From Micromonospora sp. WMMA1947 (GTDB taxonomy: Bacteria > Actinomycetota > Actinomycetes > Mycobacteriales > Micromonosporaceae): a stretch of DNA of 64,000 nucleotides. The notes beneath the pieces were generated by a model, which saw only the letters and a list, made by a program, of their open reading frames with translations, was not told where the DNA came from and did no database searches. The translations under genes were made by a program, and so were the position numbers. The stretch covers positions 3,236,001-3,300,000 of the forward strand of contig NZ_CP114909.1 of assembly GCF_027497355.1 (NCBI RefSeq), written 5' to 3'. Shown piece after piece: positions 10,699 through 18,934 of the stretch; within the stretch, counting starts at the first letter, position 1; the number at the start of each line of letters is the position of its first letter.

Positions 10699-11357
10699 CC
10701 GGGCACGGGTTGACCGGAACGGCTGACGCCGGGGCCTTCCTGGCCCGGCTGGTCCGGTTCGACCCGGCCACGGTGGTCCGGCTGCGGCCGGTGCCGGGCG
10801 CGGGCCGTACCGCCCTCTGGGCGCGCCTGCCGTGGGGTGTGCTCGTGGTCCGTACCGTGCCCGGCACCGCCCCCGGTGACGTCACGGTGGCCGCGGGGGA
10901 GCTGCTGGCCGAACTCTCCGCCGGGGGCGCGGCGCTTCCGGTACGCCGGGACGACGGCTGGCGGTGGCAGCTGCCACCGGCGGCGAGCCGCGCGGTGGAG
11001 GCGCTGCCCGGCGCCGAGCTGCTCCGGATCGCGGACGCGGCGGCCCTGACGCTGCGCGAGGCGGCGGCGCACGGCGTGGGCGGCCGTGCGGTCGGGCAGC
11101 GGGTGCTGCGGGACGCGCTGCTGGACCACGTCGCCGTGGTGGTGACCCCGGACGAGGCGCCGGGCAATCCGGTGGAGGTGTCGCAGCGACTGGTCCAGGC
11201 GCTGGTCCGGATGGGTTTCCTCGGCACCGGCGAGGACGACGTTCAGGTGCGGGCGGCTGGTCGATGGGTCGGGCTCGTCGGACCGTTCGGGTCGGCCTGG
11301 TCGCGGTCCGTCGCCGATCTTGCACTCAGGCCGACAGGTGGTCATCCGAAAGGATGA
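10695..11357 (+). CDS. Conserved hypothetical protein, 220 aa
   Basis: I do not recognise a domain. The protein is Ala/Gly/Arg-rich, with no signal peptide or membrane helix. The segment HVAVVVTPDEAPGNPVEVSQRLVQALVRMGFLG is the most structured-looking part. It overlaps the thioesterase stop as ATGA, so the two genes are probably co-translated. The last codons run through a copy of the cgatcttgcact repeat (11315-11326), so the C-terminus may be an extension acquired from a dispersed repeat. Confidence 0.65.
   Translation: MTGHGLTGTADAGAFLARLVRFDPATVVRLRPVPGAGRTALWARLPWGVLVVRTVPGTAPGDVTVAAGELLAELSAGGAALPVRRDDGWRWQLPPAASRAVEALPGAELLRIADAAALTLREAAAHGVGGRAVGQRVLRDALLDHVAVVVTPDEAPGNPVEVSQRLVQALVRMGFLGTGEDDVQVRAAGRWVGLVGPFGSAWSRSVADLALRPTGGHPKG
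11315..11326 (+). repeat. Single arm of the cgatcttgca repeat inside a CDS end
   Basis: These twelve bases are identical to 3383-3394. Here the partner arm is absent and the repeat lies in the last few codons of the hypothetical gene ending at 11357. Confidence 0.4.
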
Positions 11358-11488
11358 CCCCGGTTCGTCCTTCCGGTTTGGGGCGGTCGTTGGGGGGATG
11401 CCTCAAGCCGTCTGTCCGGGTACCGTCCATCCTCGGATCCAACGCACCGTAGGCGTCCGGATCCGCTGGGGAGTGAGGTGCGCGAGCG

Positions 11489-12073
11489 ATGCCGTGGTGG
11501 TCATGGCGCCCTGGTCCCGCCGCTGGCGGGGAGCCGGAGACTCGAAGCGGGACCACAGTGGATGACACCATCCGGGTCGGGCCACCGACCCCTCGGCAGC
11601 CGGGGGACGACGTGGCGCCACCCGAGCGTCCGGTCCTCACGGACATGCCGGCCACCGTCGCTCCGGTCACCCTGAGCCGGGTCTGCGACGCGCTCGACCT
11701 GCTGGACGTGCGCTATCTGGCCGACGGCGACGGCAACCTGCTGGCCATGTGGGAGCGGCACGCGGTGCTCGTCGCGCTGGAGGGCCCGGAGGACGAGATC
11801 CTGGTGATGCGGGCCCGCCCGCACGCGACCGTCCCGCCGGACTGGGCCGACCGGGCCTACCGCGTGGTGAACGAGTGGAACCACACCCGGCGCTTCTGCA
11901 AGGCGTACATCGGCGACCCGACCGAGCGTGGTCAGCTCCCGATCTACGCCGAGTTGCAGGTCCCGCTCGGCGCCGGCGCCCACGACGCGCTGCTGGTCGA
12001 GATGCTCGACTGCGGCGCCGCTGTCGCTGTCACGTTCGTCGACTGGCTGCACGACGAGGGCGCCCTGCTCTGA
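11489..12073 (+). CDS. YbjN-domain protein
   Basis: This 194-residue protein carries a YbjN-type fold over its last 140 residues, with TLSRVCDALDLLDVRYL, VVNEWNHTRRFCKAYI and a C-terminal VTFVDWLHDEG. YbjN proteins resemble secretion chaperones but most have no known function. ATG 11489 is preceded by a GAGTGAGG-like site and opens with MPWWSWRP. A GTG at 11558 is a shorter alternative that would remove only the disordered N-terminus. It converges with the haemoglobin gene 7 bp away. Confidence 0.8.
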   Translation: MPWWSWRPGPAAGGEPETRSGTTVDDTIRVGPPTPRQPGDDVAPPERPVLTDMPATVAPVTLSRVCDALDLLDVRYLADGDGNLLAMWERHAVLVALEGPEDEILVMRARPHATVPPDWADRAYRVVNEWNHTRRFCKAYIGDPTERGQLPIYAELQVPLGAGAHDALLVEMLDCGAAVAVTFVDWLHDEGALL

Positions 12074-12080
12074 GCCGGGC

Positions 12081-12488
12081 TCAGCCCGCGGCCGGGTCCT
12101 CCATCGCGTTCACCATGAAGTAGGCGGCCCGCTCCAGGTAGTCCCACAGCGCGGCGGCGATCTGCGGCGGCAGGTCGAGCGTGTCCACCGCCCGGCGCAT
12201 GTGGCGCAGCCAGGCGTCCCGCTCGGCCGCGCCGATCCGGAACGGGGCGTGCCGCATCCGCAGCCGCGGGTGGCCGCGCTGCTCCGAGTAGGTGTGCGGG
12301 CCACCCCAGTACTGCATGAGGAACAGGGTCAGCCGGTCCGCCGCCGGGCCGAGGTCCTCCTCCGGGTACATCGGCCGCAGCAGCGGGTCGTCGGCGACGC
12401 CGGCGTAGAACTCGTCCACCAGCTTGCGGAAGGCCGGTTCGCCGCCGATCGCCTCGAAGAGGGGCATCGACTCGCCTGGGGAAGTCAC
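12081..12488 (-). CDS. glbO: Group II truncated haemoglobin
   Basis: The 135-residue protein has the short 2-on-2 globin layout: LFEAIGGEPAFRKLVDEFYAG at the N-terminus, MYPEEDLGPAADRLTLFLMQYWGG, and then RMRHAPFRIG, which carries the proximal His. The Tyr of EFYAG and the Trp of DAWLRHM fit group II (GlbO) members, which bind oxygen and react with NO or peroxide. GTG 12488 is chosen as start; a few residues upstream are also open but are not globin-like. Confidence 0.88.
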   Translation of the reverse strand: MTSPGESMPLFEAIGGEPAFRKLVDEFYAGVADDPLLRPMYPEEDLGPAADRLTLFLMQYWGGPHTYSEQRGHPRLRMRHAPFRIGAAERDAWLRHMRRAVDTLDLPPQIAAALWDYLERAAYFMVNAMEDPAAG

Positions 12489-12545
12489 CCTTCCATCCTG
12501 CCAGGTGCGGCCCGGCACCCGCGCCCGCCCGCCGGGCGGCGCGGA

Positions 12546-13919
12546 TCACGTCACCGCGTGCCGGCGCCGGCCGTGCTCGCGGTTCCGGTCACCCGACGCC
12601 GGGCCGTGCGCGTGCGCGGGCGGTGCTCCGGCGCCGCCCGGCGACTCGGCGCGGGCGGCCGCGATGGCCTCGTTGATCACCTGCGGCCGGGGCCAGGCGA
12701 GCGCCGCGACGATCATGATCAGAACCCCGGCGGCGCTCCAGACGCCGACCACGGACGGGACCGAGAACCGCTCCGCGAGTGCGCCCGTGGCCAGCACCGC
12801 GGCGCCCTGGATGACCTGCGTGCCGCTGGCCATGACGCCGAACGCCCGGGCCCGGAATCCGTCCGGCAGCGCCTGCACGAACAGGCCGTTGGCGACCGGG
12901 ACGAGCCCGGCGACGGCGAAACCGCACCCGGCGGCCAGCAGCGCCACCACCGTCGGCGGCGGGTTGAACAGCGCGGGTACGAGTGTCGCCGGTGCGATGA
13001 TCATCAACGGTCGCATCAGCGTCAGTCGCCGCTCCGGGCCGACGAGCCGGCTGATGGTCAGCCCGCCGAGGATGTATCCGACCGGGACGGCGGCCATGAT
13101 CAGCCCCTGGGCGGTGCCCGCGTCCATCCGGCCCCCGGCCCGGTCGGCGGCCCAGCCCGCCGCCAGCCCTTCGGGGACGATGGAGAAGAGCATCGCGCTG
13201 AACACCAGCACCGCGATGGCGCGCAGCACCGGCCGCTCGAAGACGATCTGGAAGCCCTGGACGGTCTCCCGCAGCAGGTGGCTGCGGTGCACGTCGGCCA
13301 TCGCCGGTGGTCGCTCGCGTACGCCGAAGCGGACCAGCGCGGCCGACAGGGCGAAGGTGCCGGCGTTGATGAGCAGCGCGGTGTTCGGGTTGAGCGCCGC
13401 CACCGTGGCGCCGATCAGGTAGCCGACGACCTGGGCGGCCTGACCGGCGCTGGCAAAGGCGGACAGGCCCACGACCAGCCGGTCCCCGGTCAGGATGTGC
13501 GGCAGCAGCGCCGACCGCGCCGCCTGGCTGGGCGGGTTCGCGAGCGTGGCCAGGAAGATCAGCGCGAAGATCGACCAGGTCGGCACCCAGGGCATCGCGA
13601 CCAGCGCCATCAGCGCCATCCGGAGGAGGTCGCAGATGACCATGACCCGCCGGTAGTGGTGCCGTTCGGCGAGCGCGGAGAGCAGGGGGCCGCCGACCAG
13701 CCAGGGAAGGTAGCTGGCGGCGAACGCGGCGGCGGAGAGCGCGACCGAGTCGGTCTCGCGCAGCACGAGCACGGTGACCGCGGCGCGGGCCAGGTAGTCG
13801 CCTACCCAGGAGAGGGTGTTGGCGGCGAAGATGGCGCGGAACTCCGACTGACCGAAGACGTCCCGGAAGGTGGCCGGGCCCTCCTGGGCGGGTCGCGCAT
13901 CGGACACCGTCGCCTCCAT
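12546..13919 (-). CDS. MFS transporter (DHA3-like exporter)
   Basis: This 457-residue integral membrane protein has about 12 hydrophobic segments and a central charged loop after VRFGVRERPPA. The beginning FGQSEFRAIFAANTLSWVGDYLARAA is typical of the MFS_3/enterobactin-exporter-like group. The C-terminal 35 residues are Arg/Pro/His-rich and cytoplasmic. The substrate cannot be inferred and no biosynthetic gene lies next to it. The upstream gap to the MscS gene is about 230 bp and probably holds its promoter. Confidence 0.88.
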   Translation of the reverse strand: MEATVSDARPAQEGPATFRDVFGQSEFRAIFAANTLSWVGDYLARAAVTVLVLRETDSVALSAAAFAASYLPWLVGGPLLSALAERHHYRRVMVICDLLRMALMALVAMPWVPTWSIFALIFLATLANPPSQAARSALLPHILTGDRLVVGLSAFASAGQAAQVVGYLIGATVAALNPNTALLINAGTFALSAALVRFGVRERPPAMADVHRSHLLRETVQGFQIVFERPVLRAIAVLVFSAMLFSIVPEGLAAGWAADRAGGRMDAGTAQGLIMAAVPVGYILGGLTISRLVGPERRLTLMRPLMIIAPATLVPALFNPPPTVVALLAAGCGFAVAGLVPVANGLFVQALPDGFRARAFGVMASGTQVIQGAAVLATGALAERFSVPSVVGVWSAAGVLIMIVAALAWPRPQVINEAIAAARAESPGGAGAPPAHAHGPASGDRNREHGRRRHAVT

Positions 13920-14153
13920 CGTTCCTGGTCGACCACTTGTGATGGCCCGACCGGGAACCGTCGTCAGATCAACCGATCAGCGAGGACACGAGCACGCCCC
14001 CCGGTGGAGCGTGTGCACCGGATTCTGCCCGATCGTCTGACAACTGGCTAGGGCGAACGGATTGATCGTCGCATCTCCGACTGAACGAACGGACGATACC
14101 CGAGGGGCCGCGCGGTGCGCGACCCCCGGAAATAGTCCGGCTCGTCCGGCGAC

Positions 14154-15227
14154 TCAGGTGGGTCCGGCGGTGCCCGTCCCCTCGGCGGCGGGCGGCGCCG
14201 GCGGCTGGACCGGCAGGCCCGGGAACAGCCGGGCGGCCGCGATCTGCGCGACGATCCCCGAGTTCTCCAGCGCCTCCGCGAGGCGGCGGCGCAGTTCGCG
14301 GCCGACCGCGAACTGCCCGTCCGCGGTGGTCTTGACGACGGTACGGATCACCGCGCCGTCGACTGTCATCTGCTCGACGCCGAGGACCTCCGGCTCCTCC
14401 ACGATGCTCGGCGCCAGCTCCGGGTCCAGCGCCACCGACGCCGCCGCGGTACGCAGCACGGCGGTGGCCTCCTCTGTGCCGGCGAACCCGATCGGCAGGT
14501 CGACCACGACCAGCGCCCAGCCCTGGCTCTTGTTCCCGACCCGGACGATCTCGCCGTTGCGGATGTACCAGAGCACGCCCCGGCCGTCCCGGACCGTGGT
14601 GACCCGCAGCCCGACCGCCTCGACCACGCCGGTGGCCTCGCCCAGGTCGACCGTGTCGCCGACGCCGTACTGGTCCTCGATCAGCATGAACAGGCCGGCG
14701 ATCAGGTCCTTGACCAGGCTCTGCGCGCCGAAGCCGAGCGCCACGCCGGCGATGCCCGCGCTGGCCAGCAGCGGAGCCAGGTCGAAGCTGAACTCCTTGA
14801 GCACCATCAGCAGCGCGATGCCGAAGACGAACGCGGTGACCATGCTGCGCAGCACCGACCCGATCGCCTCGGCCCGCTGCCGCCGCCGCTCCGGCACGAA
14901 CTGGTCCGGGTCGAGCGAGGCGCTGGGGATCCGCTCGCGCAGCGGGCGCAGCATGGTCGGCACCGCGCCCTCGGTGGTGGTGCGCACCAGCCGGTTGATG
15001 GTCCGGTGCAGCGCCCACCGGGCGGCCACCGCGAGCAGCAGGATCAGCGCCACCCGCAGCGGCTTGAACAGGATCCAGTAGCTGCTCTCGGCGAACCAGG
15101 CGGAGTTGGTCACCCGGTACACCCACTCGCAGGAGCTGCTGCCCTGGCAGTCCGGCTTCCGGTCGGAGACGGCGGCCAGCACGGCGGAGATCAGGTCGGA
15201 GACGTTCACTGTGCTTTCGTACCGCAC
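14154..15227 (-). CDS. mscS: Small-conductance mechanosensitive channel (MscS family)
   Basis: The 357-residue protein has N-terminal membrane helices (for example LRVALILLLAVAARWAL and SMVTAFVFGIALLMVL), then the pore-lining segment ASAGIAGVALGFGAQSLVKDLIAG and a beta domain with YGVGDTVDLG, as in MscS. It should open under membrane tension to release solutes on osmotic downshock. A GTG six codons downstream (15209) is an alternative start. The C-terminal tail is Pro-rich. The nearby trehalose genes are a possible functional parallel but are not linked. Confidence 0.9.
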   Translation of the reverse strand: MRYESTVNVSDLISAVLAAVSDRKPDCQGSSSCEWVYRVTNSAWFAESSYWILFKPLRVALILLLAVAARWALHRTINRLVRTTTEGAVPTMLRPLRERIPSASLDPDQFVPERRRQRAEAIGSVLRSMVTAFVFGIALLMVLKEFSFDLAPLLASAGIAGVALGFGAQSLVKDLIAGLFMLIEDQYGVGDTVDLGEATGVVEAVGLRVTTVRDGRGVLWYIRNGEIVRVGNKSQGWALVVVDLPIGFAGTEEATAVLRTAAASVALDPELAPSIVEEPEVLGVEQMTVDGAVIRTVVKTTADGQFAVGRELRRRLAEALENSGIVAQIAAARLFPGLPVQPPAPPAAEGTGTAGPT

Positions 15228-15438
15228 GCCCGGCGGACGACGGACACCGCCACCTCGGCGAAGTGTCGCTACCGGCGGGGGTAGCCCGGGATTAGTACGT
15301 GCAATCCGGGGCGCGATCAGGGACTATTGGCGCAACGGACGTCGGGTGATCCGGCCGGCGTCGGAGCCGTTCCGCGCTGTCCGCGGGGCGGTTCCGACGC
15401 AGACGGGGCGGAGCGACTGGACCGGGAGGGTGAGCGCG

Positions 15439-15978
15439 ATGCCTGACATACGACCCACGGCGGGCTCCGGTGCACTCGTTCTCAACGCCACCTACGAGCC
15501 CCTGTGCGTCGTGTCGGTGCGTCGTGCCGCGATCCTCGTCCTCTCCGCCAAGGCGGTCTGCGTCGCCGACGGCGAGGGCATCCTGCACAGCGCGCGGAAC
15601 GCGTTACCGGTGCCCTCCGTGGTACGCCTGACCCGCTACGTCCGGGTGCCCTACCGCACCCACGTCGGGCTGTCCCGGCGGGCCGTGTTCGCCCGCGACG
15701 GGTGGCGGTGCGCGTACTGCCGGGGGCCGGCCGAGACCATCGACCACGTCTTCCCGCGCAGCCGGGGCGGCCGGCACGCCTGGGAGAACGTGGTCGCCGC
15801 CTGCGCGTGGTGCAACCACACCAAAGGCGACAAGACCCCGGCCGAGCTGGGCTGGCGGCTGCACCACCTGCCGGCCGCGCCCAAAGGAGCCGCCTGGCGG
15901 GTGCTCGGCCACCGCGCCCCCGACCCGCGCTGGGCGGACTGGCTCGACCTGCGTGAGCCGGAGCCCGAGGCGGCCTGA
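15439..15978 (+). CDS. HNH endonuclease family protein
   Basis: The 179-residue protein ends in a clear HNH fold: RDGWRCAYCRG, then TIDHVFPRSRGG, ENVVAACAWCNHTKGDKTP, with two CxxC zinc pairs and the HNH catalytic residues. The N-terminal 75 residues (VLNATYEPLCVVSVRRAAILVL) match the region usual for this actinobacterial HNH subgroup. ATG 15439 has GGGAGGG at a good distance. It may act in DNA repair or as a domesticated nuclease; no phage genes are adjacent. Confidence 0.88.
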   Translation: MPDIRPTAGSGALVLNATYEPLCVVSVRRAAILVLSAKAVCVADGEGILHSARNALPVPSVVRLTRYVRVPYRTHVGLSRRAVFARDGWRCAYCRGPAETIDHVFPRSRGGRHAWENVVAACAWCNHTKGDKTPAELGWRLHHLPAAPKGAAWRVLGHRAPDPRWADWLDLREPEPEAA

Positions 15979-15987
15979 CCGGCCCCC

Positions 15988-16851
15988 TCAGCGCGCCTTG
16001 ACCAGCGACGCGTAGACGACCAGGTTGTCCGCGTACCCGGTCTCGCCGCCCACCCAGCGTCCGCCGCAGGTGATCAGCCGCAGGTTGGGCCGGCTGAAGT
16101 CGCCGTAGACGTCCTCCACCGGCAGCTTCTCCTTGCCGTACCGCTCGATCGAGGTCACCTCGAACACCGCCACCGAGCGGTCCTCGCGGGACACCTCGAT
16201 CCGGTCGCCGTCCTCGAGGTCCTTCAGGCCGTGGAAGACCGCCGGCCCGGTGGTGGTGTCGACGTGCCCGACGAGCACGGCCGGGCCGTACTGGCCGGGC
16301 GTGGGGCCCTGGTCGTACCAGCCGACCTCGCCGGCCCGCTCCACGTCCGGCACGTCGATGCTGCCGTCCGGCGCGATGCCGACCCGGTGCACCGGCGCGC
16401 GCAGGTCGAGCTTGCCGATGCTCAGGTTGGTCGGGGGGCTGGCCGGCAGCACCGGGAACTTCTTCGGCGGCGGGCGCAGGCCGGCGACGATCCGGTCCGG
16501 CAGCACGCTGACCCCGGTCACCCGTTCCAGCCCGAGCATGGCCACGATCAGCGCCATCACGCTCGCCACCACGAGCACCGGGACCCCGGGGCTGCGGCTC
16601 GGGGCGTACCGGCGGGTGGTGGTCCTGGTGGCGCGGGCCGGGACCGGGCCGGACCGGGGGTCCGCGGTGGCGACGCTGGCCGTGAACGCGTGCCCGGCGA
16701 CGTGGGCGAACCGGCGCGCGGCCCGGCCGGTCAGCCGCAGCGCGGCCCGGAGCCGTCCGGTGCGCCCCGCCGACCGGCGGGCGGCGGCGCGGCGGCGGGT
16801 GCGGTCCGCCGCCGGTCCGGTACGGTCCCGGCGGCGCGATGAGCGGGCCAT
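15988..16851 (-). CDS. Class F-like sortase
   Basis: The 287-residue protein has an Arg-rich cytoplasmic N-terminus (about 90 residues), one membrane helix (VPVLVVASVMALIVAMLGL), and a sortase domain with the catalytic His in VLVGHVDTT and the Cys in LRLITCGG. The usual catalytic Arg, expected a few residues before the last strand, is not obvious: the position reads GYADNLVVYA. The Arg right after TCGG is a possible stand-in. It lies 14 bp after a small secreted protein gene in the same orientation, which may encode its partner. Confidence 0.85.
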   Translation of the reverse strand: MARSSRRRDRTGPAADRTRRRAAARRSAGRTGRLRAALRLTGRAARRFAHVAGHAFTASVATADPRSGPVPARATRTTTRRYAPSRSPGVPVLVVASVMALIVAMLGLERVTGVSVLPDRIVAGLRPPPKKFPVLPASPPTNLSIGKLDLRAPVHRVGIAPDGSIDVPDVERAGEVGWYDQGPTPGQYGPAVLVGHVDTTTGPAVFHGLKDLEDGDRIEVSREDRSVAVFEVTSIERYGKEKLPVEDVYGDFSRPNLRLITCGGRWVGGETGYADNLVVYASLVKAR

Positions 16852-16865
16852 GGTGGCACCTCTCG

Positions 16866-17375
16866 TCAGGCACGGCCGCCGGTCTTGCGGCGGGCGCTCA
16901 CACCGGCCACCACTGCTACCGCGACCAGACCGCCGACCAGCAGCAGCGAGCCCGTGCCCCGGCTACCCGCGGTGCCACCGCCGCCGGTCGCCGGCCCCTT
17001 GCTCGGCTGCGCCATGTTGAGCACGGTGAGCATGGTCGAGGCGGTGTTGCCGTTGGAGCAGTCCAGGTTCACCGGATAGTCGCCCGGCGCCTTGTTGCCG
17101 GGCACGGTGACCGAGCCGGTGAGGAAGCCGTTGTCCGGCCGCAACGTCACCCGCCCGAAGGCGTCCGAGGTGACCTGTGCCTGGCGGTTGTTGCTGTTGT
17201 CGCAGCCGGCTCGCAGGTTCACCCGGGATCCGGCCTGGACGCTGTTCGGCGTCACCTCGATGAACACGCTCTCCCCGGCCCGGGCCGGTGGCGCGGTGGT
17301 CAGGACGAACGCCGCCACCAGGCCGAACAGGCCCAGCAGGGACGACAACGCACGATGTGACAGGAGCCCTCGCAT
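16866..17375 (-). CDS. Secreted, membrane-anchored surface protein, 169 aa
   Basis: A signal peptide (SLLGLFGLVAAFVLTTAPPARA) precedes an extracellular domain of about 100 residues with two Cys (GCDNSN and LDCSNG). A Gly-rich spacer follows, then a C-terminal helix (LLLVGGLVAVAVVAGV) and an RRKTGGR tail. This layout resembles a sortase substrate, but no LPXTG-type motif is visible before the helix. It sits directly upstream of the sortase gene in the same operon. Function unknown; a cell-surface structural or adhesive role is inferred. Confidence 0.8.
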   Translation of the reverse strand: MRGLLSHRALSSLLGLFGLVAAFVLTTAPPARAGESVFIEVTPNSVQAGSRVNLRAGCDNSNNRQAQVTSDAFGRVTLRPDNGFLTGSVTVPGNKAPGDYPVNLDCSNGNTASTMLTVLNMAQPSKGPATGGGGTAGSRGTGSLLLVGGLVAVAVVAGVSARRKTGGRA

Positions 17376-17453
17376 GGTTCCCCCCTCCCGGCGCGACGGT
17401 GCGCCGGACCACTGACGGGCAGCGGCGCCTGCTTTCCCGGAGGGCAGGGGAAG

Positions 17454-17894
17454 CTAACGAGGCGCCTTGACCACCGGATGCCAGGCCAGCGGGGTGGAGA
17501 GCACCATGGTGCTGGACGGCTGCCCGTACGGCGCGAGGCGGTCGATGACCTCCTCGAACTCGCCCATGTTCGTGGCGGCGACCTTGAGCATGCTGCAGGC
17601 GTCCCCGGTGATCCGGTGGATCTCCATGATCTCCGGCCAGCCGGTGACCTCGGGGTCGTTGAGGATGCAGCGCGCGCCGTAGCAGGACATCCGGATCAGC
17701 GCGAGCACGGTGCGCCCGGCCCGGGTCAGGTCGACGTGGGCGTGGTAGCCGGTGATCACTCCGGCTTCCTCCAGCCGCCGTACCCGCTCGGCCACCGCGG
17801 GTGGCGACAGGTGGACCCGGCGGGACAACTCGCTGTACGACAGCCGGGCGTCGGCCTGGAGTTCGCGCAGCAGGGCCCAGTCCATGTCGTCCAC
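17454..17894 (-). CDS. Lrp/AsnC-family regulator, probable kynurenine-pathway regulator
   Basis: The 146-residue protein has an N-terminal winged helix (MDWALLRELQADARLSYSEL, then SPPAVAERVRRLEEAGVITGY) and a C-terminal RAM ligand-binding domain. GTG 17894 follows GGAAGGAAGG with 7-nt spacing; long upstream open sequence is antisense to the next gene. It is divergent from the tryptophan-degradation genes, as in the known KynR regulators of Pseudomonas and Cupriavidus, which are of the same family. A 24-bp near-palindrome lies 37 bp upstream of its start. Control by kynurenine or tryptophan is an inference. Confidence 0.9.
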   Translation of the reverse strand: MDDMDWALLRELQADARLSYSELSRRVHLSPPAVAERVRRLEEAGVITGYHAHVDLTRAGRTVLALIRMSCYGARCILNDPEVTGWPEIMEIHRITGDACSMLKVAATNMGEFEEVIDRLAPYGQPSSTMVLSTPLAWHPVVKAPR

Positions 17895-17931
17895 GCGCGG
17901 ACCTTCCTTCCGTAAGACGGCGACGCGAGAT

Positions 17932-17955
17932 GGTTTCAGTTCGCGAAGTGAGACC
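17932..17955. promoter_or_regulatory. Candidate Lrp/AsnC operator between regulator and tryptophan-degradation operon
   Basis: A 24-bp near-perfect inverted repeat (20 of 24 positions symmetric) has the arms GGTTTCA and TGAGACC around a perfect TTCGCGAA centre. It is in the divergent intergenic region, so one site could serve both promoters. Confidence 0.6.
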
Positions 17956-18041
17956 ACCATACCGCCGTTGAACAGGCATTCCATTCGCCCGCCCACCAGC
18001 GGGATCATGATTTCTACCCCGCGCACGGACGGAGAATGACT

Positions 18042-18920
18042 GTGGAACAGACGACGGCGGTGCGCCCGGTAACCCCCCAGGAACGGGCGGCTCGGGCGGC
18101 GCGCAACGGCGGCGAGCCGACGCTGGAGTTCGCCGACCGCGTGCCGTACGACGCGTACGTACGGGCCAGCACGCTGCACCGGCTCCAGGAGCCGCTCAGC
18201 GACGACCCGGGCGAGATGTCCTTCCTGATGGTCAGCCAGATCATGGAGCTGTACTTCGGCCTGACCTGCCACGAACTTCGGCACGCCAAGCGCGAGCTGC
18301 GCGAGGACCGGATCTGGGAGGCGCTGCCCCCGCTGCGCCGCGCCGCGCTGCACCTGGAGGGCCTCAACGCCGCGTGGCACGGCCTGCGCTGGATGAGCCC
18401 GGCCGACTTCAACCGCTTCCGCGACCGGCTCGGCGAGGGCTCCGGCTTCCAGTCCGCCATGTACCGGCAGCTGGAGTTCCTGCTCGGCCTGCGCGACCGG
18501 GCGCTGATCCGCCCGTTCCGCCGGCAGACCGAGGTGTACGACGAGCTGACCGCCGCGCTCGCCGTCCCGAGCCTCTGGGACGAGGTGGTGGCGCTGCTGG
18601 CCCGCAAGGGCTTCGACGTGCCCGCCGAGCTGCTGGCCCGCGACGTGAACGCCGAGCACGAGGCGCACCCCGCGATCGAGGCGGCCTGGGTGCGGATCTA
18701 CGGGGACAACGGCCCGGACAACCACCTGCGCCTGCTCGGTGACGCGCTCACCGACGTCGCCGAGGAGTTCGGCGACTGGCGCTGGAACCACGTCAAGGCC
18801 GTCCAGCGCACGATGGGCGCCAAGGTCGGCAGCGGCGGCTCCGCCGGACTGGCATGGTTGCAGCGCAGCATGGCCCGGGTGGTCTTCCCGGAGCTGTGGT
18901 CGGCCCGCACCGCGATGTGA
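18042..18920 (+). CDS. kynA: Tryptophan 2,3-dioxygenase
   Basis: This haem enzyme opens the indole ring of tryptophan to N-formylkynurenine, the entry step of the pathway encoded here. The 292-residue length and the segments ASTLHRLQEPLSDDPGEMSF, FLMVSQIMELYFGLTCHEL and SGFQSAMYRQLEFLLGL are typical of the bacterial TDO family. GTG 18042 is preferred because GGAG (18031-18034) lies 7 nt upstream; ATG 18036 would leave just 1 nt. It is the first gene of the operon, with kynU 14 bp downstream. Confidence 0.95.
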   Translation: MEQTTAVRPVTPQERAARAARNGGEPTLEFADRVPYDAYVRASTLHRLQEPLSDDPGEMSFLMVSQIMELYFGLTCHELRHAKRELREDRIWEALPPLRRAALHLEGLNAAWHGLRWMSPADFNRFRDRLGEGSGFQSAMYRQLEFLLGLRDRALIRPFRRQTEVYDELTAALAVPSLWDEVVALLARKGFDVPAELLARDVNAEHEAHPAIEAAWVRIYGDNGPDNHLRLLGDALTDVAEEFGDWRWNHVKAVQRTMGAKVGSGGSAGLAWLQRSMARVVFPELWSARTAM

Positions 18921-18934
18921 CGAGAGAGAACAGC

